DNA from: Syngnathus acus
Lineage: Eukaryota; Chordata; Actinopteri; Syngnathiformes; Syngnathidae
Assembly: GCF_901709675.1 (NCBI RefSeq)
Contig: NC_051100.1
Coordinates: 3,722,001 to 3,786,000, forward strand
Length of the DNA stretch: 64,000 nucleotides
Direction: 5' to 3'
Shown: in pieces, positions 12,988 through 25,130 of the stretch
How positions within the stretch are numbered: the first letter of the stretch is position 1
Layout of the letters: every line of letters begins with the position of its first letter
Notes under the pieces: generated by a model
Databases searched by the model: none
Seen by the model: the letters and a program-made list of their open reading frames with translations, nothing else
What the model was told of the DNA's origin: nothing
Made by a program: the position numbers and the translations under genes

Positions 12988-13218
12988 GCTACGGATTCTG
13001 ACCTCTTCTCCAACGTCACCTACCGGATCAAGTCGGAATCGGCCCGCCGGCTCTTCTCCCTGAACCCAATCACCGGGGAGTTAGCCGTGCTACAGACTCT
13101 GGACTTTGAGGATCTGGCAGCGATGGGAACGGGAGCGTCATACACGTTTCAAGTGGAAGCGGTCGACCAGGGAGGCATCACGGCCCCGGGGCAGGCTACC
13201 GTCACGGTGCGGATCACG
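12988..13218 (+). CDS. pcdh15: pcdh15 exon: EC8 body
   Basis: 231-nt exon, phase 0 to phase 0 (77 codons). It encodes ATDSDLFSNVTYRIKSESAR, LNPITGELAVLQTLDFEDL, YTFQVEAVDQGG and ATVTVRIT. The LDFE motif replaces LDRE. NVT is a sequon. Donor ACG|GTAAGA. Confidence 0.97.
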
Positions 13219-14128
13219 GTAAGAATCCCCCCTTGACGTTCACCCCCGCCACAAGCTCTCAGCGCCGTGTCATATCTTTCACCCCGAGGTCCAGGAGCCA
13301 ACTCAACTCACTTCACTTGAGTTATTGACCACTTTCAAAAAATAACCGCAGCTGAAATTGTTTTGAACGGAAGACGTGTGTCCTTTGATAAGGACATGAC
13401 ACCCAGCACCTGCGTTCGGTCGACAAAAGCACATCAGTCCGCTACAGTGGGCTTTTTGAAAATTTTACCTATTACATTTTTAACTATCACATTTTTTTAT
13501 TAACTATTTGAAGTATCGAGCGTTTGATTTCCTCTTGTTTTGTTGTCGTCTCGTTCGGAGGATGCTCTGCGGCGTACATTGTCCCGCGTGTCCTCGGCAT
13601 CAGAATCAGACGTCTTTAATCACACCAAAAAACGGATGGTCGTGTTCTCCTGGAGGACCCAAGACTCTGTCACAATTGGAAAATAACAACGAGCTAATGT
13701 GAAAGGAAGAGCAGCCCGGGGTATATTTTTTAGCGATTTCAAGGTTATCAAGACAGACTAAGTTCAACACTGTCCTGTTGTATATTGTTGGCAGGAGCTT
13801 GTTAGTTGGAGAAGTTTGCATGCCCTGTGGATGAGGGAATTGTCATGTCGAGAAAGCAGCGTAGGTTGTTGCCTCTAGTGGCCTAATATGAACTCGCTTT
13901 TCTTGCCAAGGAATTTTTTTTTTCCCCCACAGCACGATATTTAGTCATCTAAACTCACCATTGATACATTTACAGACTGTACAATCCAAAGTTGTACAGT
14001 CATAAACAACAAATGAGCCAAGGGCTAATGGACGTTAGCAACATTAGCTCCAAACCACTATCTAGAAGCGTTACTGTTCTGATTTTCCATTTGTGATCTC
14101 CATTCACAACGTTTGGCTTTGTTTGTAG
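13219..14128. other. Intron
   Basis: 910-nt intron with no structure I can name. The acceptor is TTTGTTTGTAG. Confidence 0.8.
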
Positions 14129-14245
14129 GATATGAACGACTTCTCCCCCGTCTTCAGCCAGCCGTTGTACACAGGCATGGTGGCGCCCAACGCCGAGAAG
14201 GGGACGGTCATCACCACCGTGTTCGCCGAGGACCAGGATCCACCG
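14129..14245 (+). CDS. pcdh15: pcdh15 exon: EC8-EC9 linker and start of EC9
   Basis: 117-nt exon, phase 0 to phase 0 (39 codons). It encodes [31 protein letters not shown] and FAEDQDPP. The linker reads DMNDFSP, with Phe replacing the second Asn of DxNDN. It is therefore slightly degenerate but keeps the acidic ligands. Confidence 0.96.
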
Positions 14246-17200
14246 GTGAGTACGTCATTTTGGTAAACCGCCAAGGGTGCACCCGACCCGAATTGGGTGG
14301 CTTCAGTTTTCACCAAGGAGTACAATTCCAGTTTTTCAACACACATTGTATGTATTCACAGACAGATATTTTGATACAACTCTATTTTTAATTCAAGTGC
14401 GTCGTCGATACGAAGCGCAACAAAGCCGGCAACCTGCGTGTGCTTTTTAATGAAGGCGTATGAAAGAAAGGCTCGGCGAGGTCTCGCTTCCTCACCGCAC
14501 GTCGCTTCTTTGAACATCACACGTTTTCATTTGTTCGCCGGTTTCACGCCACGCACTTGAAAGTTCCCGCACGCTTTCATTTCTGCCCCCCCCAGCCCCC
14601 CGCTCCGCACACGTTACGCGCTTCACCGGCTCGCATCGACACCGACGCTCTGACTCACATGAATCACCAGCCTTTAGCCTTTGACACTGACGTACTTGAG
14701 AAAATATACATGTTCTTTATTAATTGTTTTTTTCCCTCACACATATCTGTGGAGTATCTCTCGGGAGTGGAGCGATAATGACCTTGGTCTATTTACTTCT
14801 GGAACGCATTAGTTACGACATTATAAAATGTAGCCAAGATGTCTGCACGGCGCTAACAAAACATTGGATTGTGTGTCCGTTCTTCGTCCGTCATTCCGAC
14901 TAATGTTTTTTTTTGACACTTCCTTCATACTCGAGTTGTTTCCATGAGAAGCAGAAGGTGCCCCCCCCCCCCCACATCTTTTCTTAAACACTTTTTCAGT
15001 GTAAGGTTCAAAACACTGACCTCGCTGCTTCCATCATTCTGGGGAGCCTTGGCTTCCACTTCTTTTTATTATCAGCGGCTCCTGAAGCTCATGGGTTCTC
15101 GTGGAGTTGGCGTTGCACTTTGACTCCAGGGCGGTTCCAGCCGAGGGTGGTCGAGTGGTTCTCATTATCACGATGACTCACTCAACCACTGTAGCAACTT
15201 GGATTGTTTTGTTTTTTTTCCAATCTGTTGAGACTTGATGTTCCATCCTGTCATCTATTTTCTTTGACGGTGTCTCTCGCAACTCCTCAGAACAATTCAG
15301 CCGGCGGTCAAAGGTCACACTGACTGACGAGCGACGGCAGCCCACTGATGATAGCTTGCTGCTCCTGCGTTCATTTTTCACAGCCCTTGCCCCCATTAAG
15401 GTCACACTCAACTCAACCAAAATGGAAAACTGACCTCTTTTTAGTAGCTTGTATCTAAATAGCGCGATGATATACTCGGTCCAATAGATATTTCTCACCC
15501 CGGAGCAGATTTTGGGCCTGCCTACATAAACTTTACCTTCAATTTGAATCCACTTGCCTCTGCCCCGAGGCATACCACCGTTCCAAAAAACGTTTCAAAA
15601 CCTTCTGCGATATGAAAACACGACCTCCCTCGAGCATACGGTCGGCGTCCGCGAATGGCGTGACGCACGGCGGGGCTTTTGACTGACACGCCAATTCGAT
15701 TTCCTAACAGCTCTGGACTTACTCGCTTTCTTATTGACCCGAGGCTCAAAGAATTTTATTGACAGAGTGTCCGTCAAAGGCCTAACGCAACGCATGTATC
15801 ACAGGCCCAGACGGTGTTGTACGTCTTTGTCAAAAGTTCCTAACAGCTCAGACCATCCCCGTTAGCTCTGCGGCGAGATAAATATCTATGCATCTTAAAC
15901 CTTGGAAGGATTGACGCTCATGATGTCTAAAAGTGAACTGTTTTTTCATCCAGTGCTCCATCACGCCGAATGAGATTACCATGCAGACAAACGCTCCCGA
16001 ATGCATTATTTCTCATGGCCGGGTTTGAAAAGGGCTGTTATTTATGAATGAAAAACAAAAATTAAACAACATGGCGGTAGGACGGAAAAATGTAGCCTTT
16101 GTGGTTTTGTTGGAGAGCCCGACATTTTTTTGGTGGTGGTGTTTTTAAAATGTTTAATTCGATGAAACGCGCTGGACTGATAAGTCACTTTGATTATTTT
16201 GCACTTCACTTTGAATTTTACTCTCTCAATTACTGCAGATGTGGAACCATCTCGGATGTTTTTATGAAGTACTGAGCGGTCATGACTTTCATTTCAGCGA
16301 CGACGTAATATGTTCGTTCTGGCGTTGTGGATCATTTAAAAAAAAAAAAAAAAAGCAACACATTATAATGTGTGCTCTTAAAAAAAGAAAAAAAAATACT
16401 TTTTAGTATTTTATTTTAGTATGGATTTCTTTTTAAGTTTCTGAGCAGCTACATATTGCATTTAATTGTGTGTTGTTGTTTTTCTGTCCTGCATGTAAAG
16501 CGTGACGTGCTTGAGAAATATATTTCGATTCATCACGCTCGTTGACACGTCGGAATCTTGCATCAAATCAGGTGTAAATAAGCAATGATTATCCCGACAG
16601 GAAAGCGAGACGGGAGGGCTTTTTGAGTGATTGATAAGGGCTGTCAGTGAGCCACCAATCTGCCGAGTGATATATTTTCATTTATTTTTTTAATCCAAGA
16701 GACATCTGGACTCATTTGATGTTATTGACGGCTGCTACATTGACACATCTACAACCTCTGTAAAAATGACGGATGGATCTTTGTAAACATCTCATTATTT
16801 GGCTCATAAAATAAAAACAAAAAGTAGTTTTAGCTTGAGTAGCTAGTGAGGTTACTGGTAGATAATGTTTACAGAGCCAAGCGGCGGCCATTTTGTTTGC
16901 AATACAATACGGTGCGAACGTTATTTTTGAGTTTTATTGTCTATCCACTGTGAAAACCTTTTCATTGTGCCGCAAATCCCCCCCTGAGAATTCCCCAAGA
17001 AGGTTTTTTAACCCCGATGGTGAGAAAGAGTCCGCTCGGGGACATGTTCACGCTTGCGGTTTTATCTCTCGTCACTGTCTCCTCCGAGCTGGCCAGTCCC
17101 CTTGGCAACAGATCAGATTGGGAAAAATAAAGATGATTAAAAGATCACTTCTGTCCTTGGGTAAGAAATCGAGGTAAGAAAAACTATAAAAATGATCAGC

Positions 17201-17575
17201 AATCAGGAAGCACATTTAATCTTAATCCAAGTGTCACCGTTAGTGCGGCGCTTACTAATTATTAATGAGAGTGATTTATTCCGGAGACTGCGGGGCTGAG
17301 TTTAATAAAGAACTCTTCCTCATTTTTTAATAAAATTGATGTCAAGAACTTTGAATAAATAAATAAATAACATATGATTTATGCAAGGCAGTGTAATCGA
17401 GGACAATTGCAAAATTCATCGTTTGGGTGCTGAGGTGCTTTTTTCCCCCAAGAATATTATTTTGTATTTTAATTTGAAAAAATCCAATAATCCAAAATCA
17501 TTTTGGACTGAGTAGCCAATTTTGGAGCGCTTTGTGTTCCACCAACTACAATTGTTTCTTTTTTGTGCTTTTTAG
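14246..17575. other. Intron
   Basis: 3,330-nt intron with a poly-C run near 14961-14974 and a poly-A run near 16339-16354. No exon-like segment and no clear mobile element were seen. Confidence 0.8.
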
Positions 17576-17716
17576 GGCACACCGGCTAGTTTTGTGCGCT
17601 ACAGAGTGGACCAGGACAAGTCGCCGTACAGCGGGAGCATCTTTGATGTGGAAAAAGTCACCGGAAGGATCGTCACCAAGGTCAACCTCAATGAGGAGCC
17701 CAGCCTGACTTTTAAG
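17576..17716 (+). CDS. pcdh15: pcdh15 exon: EC9 body
   Basis: 141-nt exon, phase 0 to phase 0 (47 codons). It encodes [40 protein letters not shown] and EPSLTFK. LNEE stands where LDRE is usual, so EC9 already departs from a canonical calcium site before the linker to EC10. Acceptor GTGCTTTTTAG and donor AAG|GTGAAG. Confidence 0.96.
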
Positions 17717-17977
17717 GTGAAGCGAAAATGTACCGATCGTGATATCTGTTTATTGGATGACATCATTTCTCTGTGGCGTTTACACTCGCAGCTTGTAATC
17801 TAAAGCCATCATCCCAAGATGACCCGTCTTGTTTATGTGTTGTTTGAAATTTTTCAAAACATGACATTTGGTTCTAATGAGAATGTCTCGGACACGAAAC
17901 CGCCCCCCCCTCTCTGTATCGTAAAACCAGCGATGGGGCCTGTTGTAAACAAGGTGTCGTTTGTGTCTGCCGTGCAG

Positions 17978-18090
17978 TTGTTTGTCATCGCCTTTGACGA
18001 CGGCGAGCCCGTGAAGACCAACGGCACCTTGGTGGAGATCACCGTCCTTCAGCCTTCCCGCATTCCCATCTTTACCCAGGAGGAGTACAG
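17978..18090 (+). CDS. pcdh15: pcdh15 exon: end of EC9, calcium-free linker, start of EC10
   Basis: 113-nt exon that starts in phase 0 and ends two bases into an Arg codon (donor AG|GTGAGC). It encodes LFVIAFDDGEPVKTNGTL, VEITVLQPSRIPIFTQ and EEYR. QPSRIPIF replaces the DxNDNxPxF linker. In mammals the EC9-EC10 joint lacks calcium and is bent, and this sequence fits that. The same signature fixes the EC numbering used in this annotation. NGT is a sequon. Confidence 0.97.
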
Positions 18091-19051
18091 GTGAGCGTTC
18101 AAACGTGTGTCCGCCCGCTCTGTTGAGTGTTTCTCGCCGGGAATAATTAACGCTTCGGGCCTACATTCTGCTCCAGTGTCATTGTCACGCTCTCGTTTTG
18201 CCACGTTAATTGGTTTCCAGTGTAAATAGGGGACAATCGAGCCAGATTTGAGCATTTCCTCCATCGATAATTTATTCCAATGTTGGACGGTTAAAATATC
18301 GTTTGACACAAACAAGATTGGAGATTGCTAATCGCCACTTTCTCCAAGAGCAGTAAAAACAGCCATGACAATTTTATTCCCCGTGTGAGGTCTTTCACAT
18401 TTTATCTATCCGTATTGTTATTAAGAGGCTTTTTTTGGCTAGCTTAAGCGCCGACACAATTAAACTGTCAGAAAGGGCCAAACTCATCTATATTTCTCCG
18501 AAAGTCTCGCACGTCCAAGCGCGGTCCGACAAAAGGCTGATGTTGCAGTGACTCGGGAGGAGTCCGCCGCGCACTGATTTATAATTAAACCCACGCATGG
18601 ATTATTAACACTCCATCTGAAGCGGCTTTGAAGAACACGCTCGTTATGTGCCAGCGCCGGTTTTGACGGCTTGTAATCTACTGCGTTGCATACTTGCAGT
18701 CGGCACCTGTCGGAGGTGAATTCCCAATCGGCCGAGGCACCGCAGGGCTGATGGCAAAGTTGGCTCCGGTGGGGTTTAATGGGAGCGCTGTTTTAAGTGG
18801 ATTGATTTACAGGCTGGCCTGTCAATCAGCGCAGGCAGACGAGCCGGCGTAACTGAATTTGACGTGTTATTAAGCCTCGTCAAGGCAGGCAGAGACGTGA
18901 CACGGCTGTCGGCGCCATGACGGAGTTGTGCACAAATATGCCCGTCTGGCTGTCTTTGGTGGATTTTGCTGTACGGTTAACAGTCGCTACATTCGGTACA
19001 CATTGAATGACATGAAGTGCACGCGACAAGTTCGACAATATTTTTTCGTTT

Positions 19052-19122
19052 GAACACATTCAGTACCATTGACGGCTATAAACGTCATATTTTCATATTA
19101 ACTGTGCTGGCAGAGAATGAGT
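19052..19122. repeat. Palindromic dispersed repeat, copy 1
   Basis: The sequence starts GAACACATTCAGTACCATTG, has ACGGCTATAAACGTCAT in the middle, and ends GCTGGCAGAGAATGAGTTC. The ends are inverted repeats of each other (CATTCA-GTACCA against TGGCAGAGAATG). It is related to the copies at 34258-34335 and 53661-53736, consistent with a foldback or MITE-like element. Confidence 0.75.
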
Positions 19123-22069
19123 TCAATGGTCGAGTCCAGTAGCTAGCGAGTCCCCGGGGTGGTTCGCCGCGGGCTTAAACAATGGCGAGCGGCGTCGGCA
19201 GCTGGCTCCGGCTGCAAATGATGAGCCATGAAAAGCATTGGCCAGGTTGCAGGAACTTCTCCCGGCCGAGCGCCGTCTCTCCTGCTGAGGGTGTCCAATC
19301 TGCTCGCTCTTTTGAACGGAGAGCCGGCTCATCCCTCACCCGAGCGATTTCTGCCCAAAGAGAAGCAGCCGCGACCACAAATCGCTGTGTAAATGTCCAG
19401 AGAAGCTCACGTCTGTCAGTAAGTTCTATGAGCAATCAGGTAAGTTACGCCTGCAGCTCGGGGCCACGCAATCAAAACGGCTCTGCTGGGTTTTGGCCGG
19501 CTTAATGATTTCTGCCCTGGCTTTACGGTCGCTCCCGTCCATCTGTCAGAGGGAAATGAGAGCCTCCCAGTCGTTGTTGGCTACAAAATATGGCGCCCAA
19601 TGCCGTTTGTTGCGGCGCTTTTCAGATCATAGCAACGTGAGCTGTTTACGGAAGCAGCTCATAAAGGAACGATCAAGTGGCTGGTTATTCCTAATCGTGT
19701 CATGATTTTTAGAAGACAAAGGTAAAGCGGCTTGTTGAAGGATAGATGGCACCGATTTGTTTACATGCACATGTACAAATAAAAAAATGGCCGCCGTGCA
19801 AATCCAGGCAAGGATAAATTATGATATATTTATATATCAACGTACTTGTCCATGTCTATCTAAATATATATCTATATTATCTTTAATGTTCTTTCCTTTT
19901 TGCTTCCATGTTTGATATAGTCTACATGTTTTTTTTCCCACAATTACTGTATAGTAGCCTAGTATTATGTAAGATAGAATGCTTCAAAAAAAATCATATT
20001 ACGCAGCTTTCTGTTGACAATTGGAAAAAAAACCTCAAAGGTTGTCATCATAAATGGCCTCTGACATTCCATCGTCGAAATATAAAAAGGATATAGAAGA
20101 CTTAACACCCACTTGTGACACTCTGCTTTAAATTAGTCTTGTTCCGTCCATCTTGTCTAAGTGGCGAAGTATGGCTTTTGTTCCCATGACGCCCAAGGTG
20201 GGAGCTAAAAGCACTGACAGTCTGCTGCCAACTTAGTGAATGTCACATCACTTTTTCCGTGTTGTTTGAAACTTGTGGAAACTGTGAGTAACCATTTTGC
20301 GTCCAAACTACAAATGAACGAGGCCTTCGCAAAGCGACTTTAACCACATGGCTTAAAAGGGACCATTAAATTTGACCTAAGTTATATTTTGTGGGGTGCA
20401 AGTGCACAAGTGATTGTTGAAAGACACGTTTAGAGAAACAGGAAGATGAGACAAGATTTACTTGGCTGTTTAATTTCACACTACATGGGCAAGTAGCCAT
20501 TTAACTTTAAAAGCAGCCTTATTTAATTTCTTCACTTTGACACTATATGAAAACATTTCAGAATTGAGGATGGCCATTTCTCAGGAATCAAACAATTTTC
20601 TGGCATCTTCTCTTGGTGGCCAAATTACAAAATAAAACTGTCAAACTCTTGTTGAATCAAAACAGAATGACAGTAAAGCATAAGTAGCAGATAATTAAGT
20701 GACCAGTAAAACATAATTCTTGCCGGCAAGCTCATTGCACACAAAATGGAAAAGACATGCCGCACCACTTCTTATTATTTCCAAAAGTCCAAATCCTCTG
20801 ATCTCAGCCTCTCAAATGTGCATGTGAAACAAATCCTCAAGAAGGTGCAGATCAAAAATCAAACCTAACACTTTTTTGGACGATAAAGTAAAGCAACATA
20901 GAAAAAAAAAAAAGCATGCCTTTAAAAAAAAAAAGTATTTGAATAAAAATGCATTTGTGAGCTTTGTTGCCAGAAGAGTGCCCGATTTATGTCAGCGACA
21001 CCTCCGGCAGGATTCAGCTTGTTATAGAGAGAATAATCTTTCCCTGCGGGTGAGGCCTCCAGGTGGCAAATGATTTAGTCGGCCGCTCTGTTTGTGCGAT
21101 GTCACACTGCATCGCTGTCCGGGCCGCTCCTCCACTTTGCCAGGCTGACCCAGTAGTTCATAACGATGATGATATCAATGTCATGTCATGTGCGGGCAAA
21201 CAGGGCTGCACAGCACTGTTGTTTTTGGCAGCCATTTTAGTTTTCGTAACAAAAATCCAATCGCTAATGATTAGCGCTTGATTAGCCCTTTTCTCAAGAT
21301 CTGTGCTAAGGCTTTGTTTCTTATTTGTACGGGCACAGCAACAGGTCTACAATAAATGTGTCTTTGTGTTTTAGACAGCGGTTACAACAAAACAATGAGC
21401 TCATGAAATAACGTTAGCACAACTAACATTAGCTTGTTGCTAACTAGAAAAACTTAAGTTACAAGGAGATTTATCACAAGCTGGTTGTTGCGTAATATAT
21501 GAATAAAATATTTTAACAAACTGGATGATGTGCAGTGATGCAAGTCATGCAATACAAAGCTATTTATCCAAAATGTTCTCATTGAACGCTTTACTTTCCT
21601 CAGCTAAATAACCAGACTTGTTGGTCCGTTGTTCAAGAGTCTTAAAACTGCCAGACCCTATAAACTACTTTTGAAAAAACTTTGAAAACATTTTTACGAT
21701 GATTGCGGACTAATTGAAACTTGTTTTATAGCCTACTGGCTGCATTTAGTGATTGAGGGCAGTTAAATATGATCGATATGGTCTTAAAAAACGGTTTAGA
21801 AAAGCCATCAATTTTTCTCTCTCAAACCTGCAGATACTTTGATTACTTTTCCATAGAGAATGACAGAATACTCATTATGATTTCTTTGTGGGATGTATTT
21901 TCAGTTTTTAGATTTTGATCAAATTTCTCCCTTCATTTCCCCTCTGCTTCTCTTATATGCTGTCCAAAGATTTACATGTTCCAGAACTCCAACGATTCAT
22001 ATCTAATCCAATCATTTAAAAAGTCCATTTTCCAGATTATGCCCCCTTTAAAAAGCTGACGTATGTTGC

Positions 22070-22810
22070 TTTTCAGAGTCAGAGTCAGTCAGAGTCAGCT
22101 TTATTGTCAATTCCTTCATGCTAGGACACACAAAGAAACCGAAATACCGTTCCCCCTATCCCACGGTGACGAGACACAGCACACGATTAACACACAAGTA
22201 AAACAACGGGGAGAGAGTTCAGGACCCCAACAGCCCGGAGATCACAAACTTCGCCAGTGCTGGCATCCCACAACAAAGTCCCGGCACCATTCTTCACGGA
22301 TGTAGACGCACAGTCCACCTCCACGCGATGTTCCCCCTCGTACAATGGCCCGGTCCGCCCGATAGCGCGCCATCCGCTCCAGACGCACAGCAGCCACGCA
22401 CTGTCCGGTCCGCAGAACTCAGCAGGCATGTTGACGTCCAGCGATCGAACGTCCGCCAGAAGAATGGAAGGCACGGCCGGGCGAGCTGGGGTGGCCGCCA
22501 GCCAGGCCCGGACGCCCAACCGGGGGAAGAATAGCAGGCGACGCTCCAGGACGGCGCAGACCGAGCGCCTTTAATGTCCCCGCTTCAAAGTGCAGATCGC
22601 CACAAAACTCGCTTTCGCCGATGTCGAGCAGAACCAGCCCGCCGCACTTGAAGCACAACCCGGTACGACGAGACGAACACACAAAACTGGCGGACAAACC
22701 CACATTAAACGACAAAACAAAACACCGTTCGGGACAGAGAGTGGCCGCAGCGTGTGCACGCGCCGCCATCTTACTTGGACTTACTTTTCGTGCACACGCA
22801 GCAAAATTGC
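22070..22810 (-). mobile_element. Internally deleted non-LTR retrotransposon (L2/CR1-like)
   Basis: Read on the minus strand, this 0.74-kb element has a GC-rich 5' part with the peptide PARPAVPSILLADVRSLD, which resembles the start of a fish LINE endonuclease domain. After a junction, a different frame gives GGGLCVYIREEWCRDFVV, an internal endonuclease segment. The sequence then passes straight to a 3' UTR ending in GACAATAAAGCTGACTCTG with GACTCT-type terminal repeats. Most of the endonuclease and all of the reverse transcriptase are missing, so the element is dead or non-autonomous. The 3' tail matches the fragment at 43548-43690. Assignment to L2/CR1 is from memory of fish elements and is the least certain part. 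Confidence 0.75.
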
Positions 22811-24418
22811 AACCTTTTTTTGCACTAATATTCATCACAATAAAATCAGTCATAAATTATTCCAAATTCTGTGCTAAAATATGCATAGCTAGGATTATAA
22901 CAACATAGCAAAGCTCATTTCCATTTGCTACCATAGTTCACGATGAGATGTCATCCAAGTTTTGTGGCGGTATCACAAAAAAGCCATTTATCTTCATTTG
23001 ACTAACCCAAAGAGGCAATTAATAATATTTTATAGTAATAAGTAATTTATACGATAGAGAAGGTGATAGAATCATATTCCCAATTGATTTTATGCACACC
23101 TACTCTATTATTCATCTCCTAACTCCCACATATCAATATATAAGATTATTACATTTTCCTCTAATTATGTTCATTCTTCTTATGTATTTGGGAGGCCGGA
23201 ATGAATTATGTGTGGCGGCGGGTTCGCAAGCCCAAAAAAAGGGCATAGATGGCCAAAATTAATTATGTTCCTTTTTGTCTGCTTTTGCAGCTTCTCTTTT
23301 CTTGCCATTATGCTAAATATATTTTATGAAGTTAAATTAATGTGCATGGTAATTAAGAGCCACGCACTGAATCGTCATCAAGATGAGAACAAAGTCGAAA
23401 TTATTTTTGCCGCTTCTGACAGAGTTCCACAAATATATCAAATTAAAATAAATAAATGGGTGCTGCTTGTTTGGATTGGCTATTTCCAGCTGTCAATCAC
23501 AGTCTCAATCATCTGGCCCCCCTTTGTGCCCCGCCCCCACAGTTTGCCCTCCAGCCATGAGAAATTACTACATAATTGAGTGTAATATTTCATTAGCGCC
23601 AACACTACACCAGTTTCTTTTTTTTTTTTTTTTAAAAGGTCAATGTGCTAATTGAGGTGCATGTGGCGTAGATATTGGTAGCGTGGGAGCTATAAAGCCA
23701 TTTATTTGTTTTCCTTGATATTCACTTTAAGGGCCACTCACGCGTAAGAAAATCCAGTGCATGGATGTGTCTTAACTATAACGATTTTCTTGCCACCACT
23801 ACTGTCAAAGCTGACTCGAAAACAAACGCGCTACGCTAACAACAAGACTCGAGCCAATTAGCATGCATGTGTCATGCCCGAGTAGCCTCCTGGACCAAAC
23901 TACGAGTGTACCCTCGTCATTCTACTCATGTGCTGAACTGGCTCACTTGTGAGGACGCAGACTGTACCAGCACACACGGACCTTTAACTGACATTGAATA
24001 AATGCTCAAACAGCTTTCCATAGTCGTTTTGCTAAAAGCCTCTATCGGGGGAATACAAATGAAGAAAAACACCATGACTACTCGATTTCAAACATCCCGC
24101 TAGTCCTATTGTTCCTCCAAATACAAAACATGATCATTGCATTAACACCCCTCCGTGCAATAGAGGTCTGACTCAAAAGGTAATATAGGGATTCATTGTT
24201 TGGTATAATAGTGTTTATGTAACGTAGTTAGCTTCACGCCGCTCCTGTTGATGTGGCATTATGCATCCTCATCATGAATCGCGTGCAAATGCAAATTGTA
24301 GCTTTCGTCTCACTCTGCTGCAATGGAACTGTGCTAGGAACATTTTGTATTATGTATGTCCTCCATGTATAATATTTATTATTGAGTAGCACATGTATAT
24401 GGATAATATACCCAGACA

Positions 24419-24443
24419 TTCTTTATCCTCAGCGTAGAATGAC
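24419..24443. repeat. Short dispersed motif, copy 1
   Basis: TTCTTTATCCTCAGCGTAG followed by AATGA. Related copies lie at 34359-34383, 58145-58171 and 63019-63042. Confidence 0.6.
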
Positions 24444-25073
24444 TATCATTACTGTGGCTCCTTCTACTGTATCTCTCAAAAGCTGTGCTGTACTTCCCCC
24501 AGCTGGTGAAGATGTGTACTTCACAAGGAGCAGCACAATGTTAAATTGAAGCAAAAAAAAAAAATACCAATATGTCATTCTGTGCTTTTACAAAGAACAT
24601 TACAGTGCTATTCTCATTAAAAAAACACATTTTTGCCGGGGTTTCAGATACGTGCACTCTCAGCACGACCCCAGAATGCATGAAACTCCCAAAGGAACCT
24701 ATATTGCTCTCTCGTGAATTATTTTCATGTTATTCCCTATAAAAAATACATTCTTGTAGGAATCACAAAGATGTAGTCATCCTAGAGTGCAGGCGCTATA
24801 GAAACATGCCTCCCACCTTCTCCTCCTTGACTTTCTGCTGTCAGTTTTGATTGAATGAGCCGGAATCTTTTTTTCCCCTCGTTCTCCGAATAAACGCGAT
24901 GACACCGTAGCAGGCTGCCATAACAACAAACCCTTTTGCGCCGATGCAGCTCGACAGTCGTTCAAATCGCCTGCTTCTTGCCGTAATGACTTCAACGCGG
25001 CGGATCACATTAGCGAGGCCATACGTGCACAATGATGTGGAGCAGAGAGGCTTGACACTCTGTAACGCTCACT

Positions 25074-25130
25074 ACCCCCCCCCCCCCCCCCCTCGCGCCC
25101 CCCAGTCCCCACCCCCCACATCCCCCGAAG
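25074..25130. repeat. C-rich tract
   Basis: A near-uninterrupted run of C (about 18) is followed by several C-blocks (CGCCCCCCAG, CCCCACCCCCC, CCCCC). On the minus strand this gives repeated G-runs able to form a G-quadruplex. Confidence 0.8.

Noticed and set aside
22187-22853. Several long open frames on both strands
   Set aside because: They belong to the internally deleted retroelement and its GC-rich 5' part, not to a host gene.
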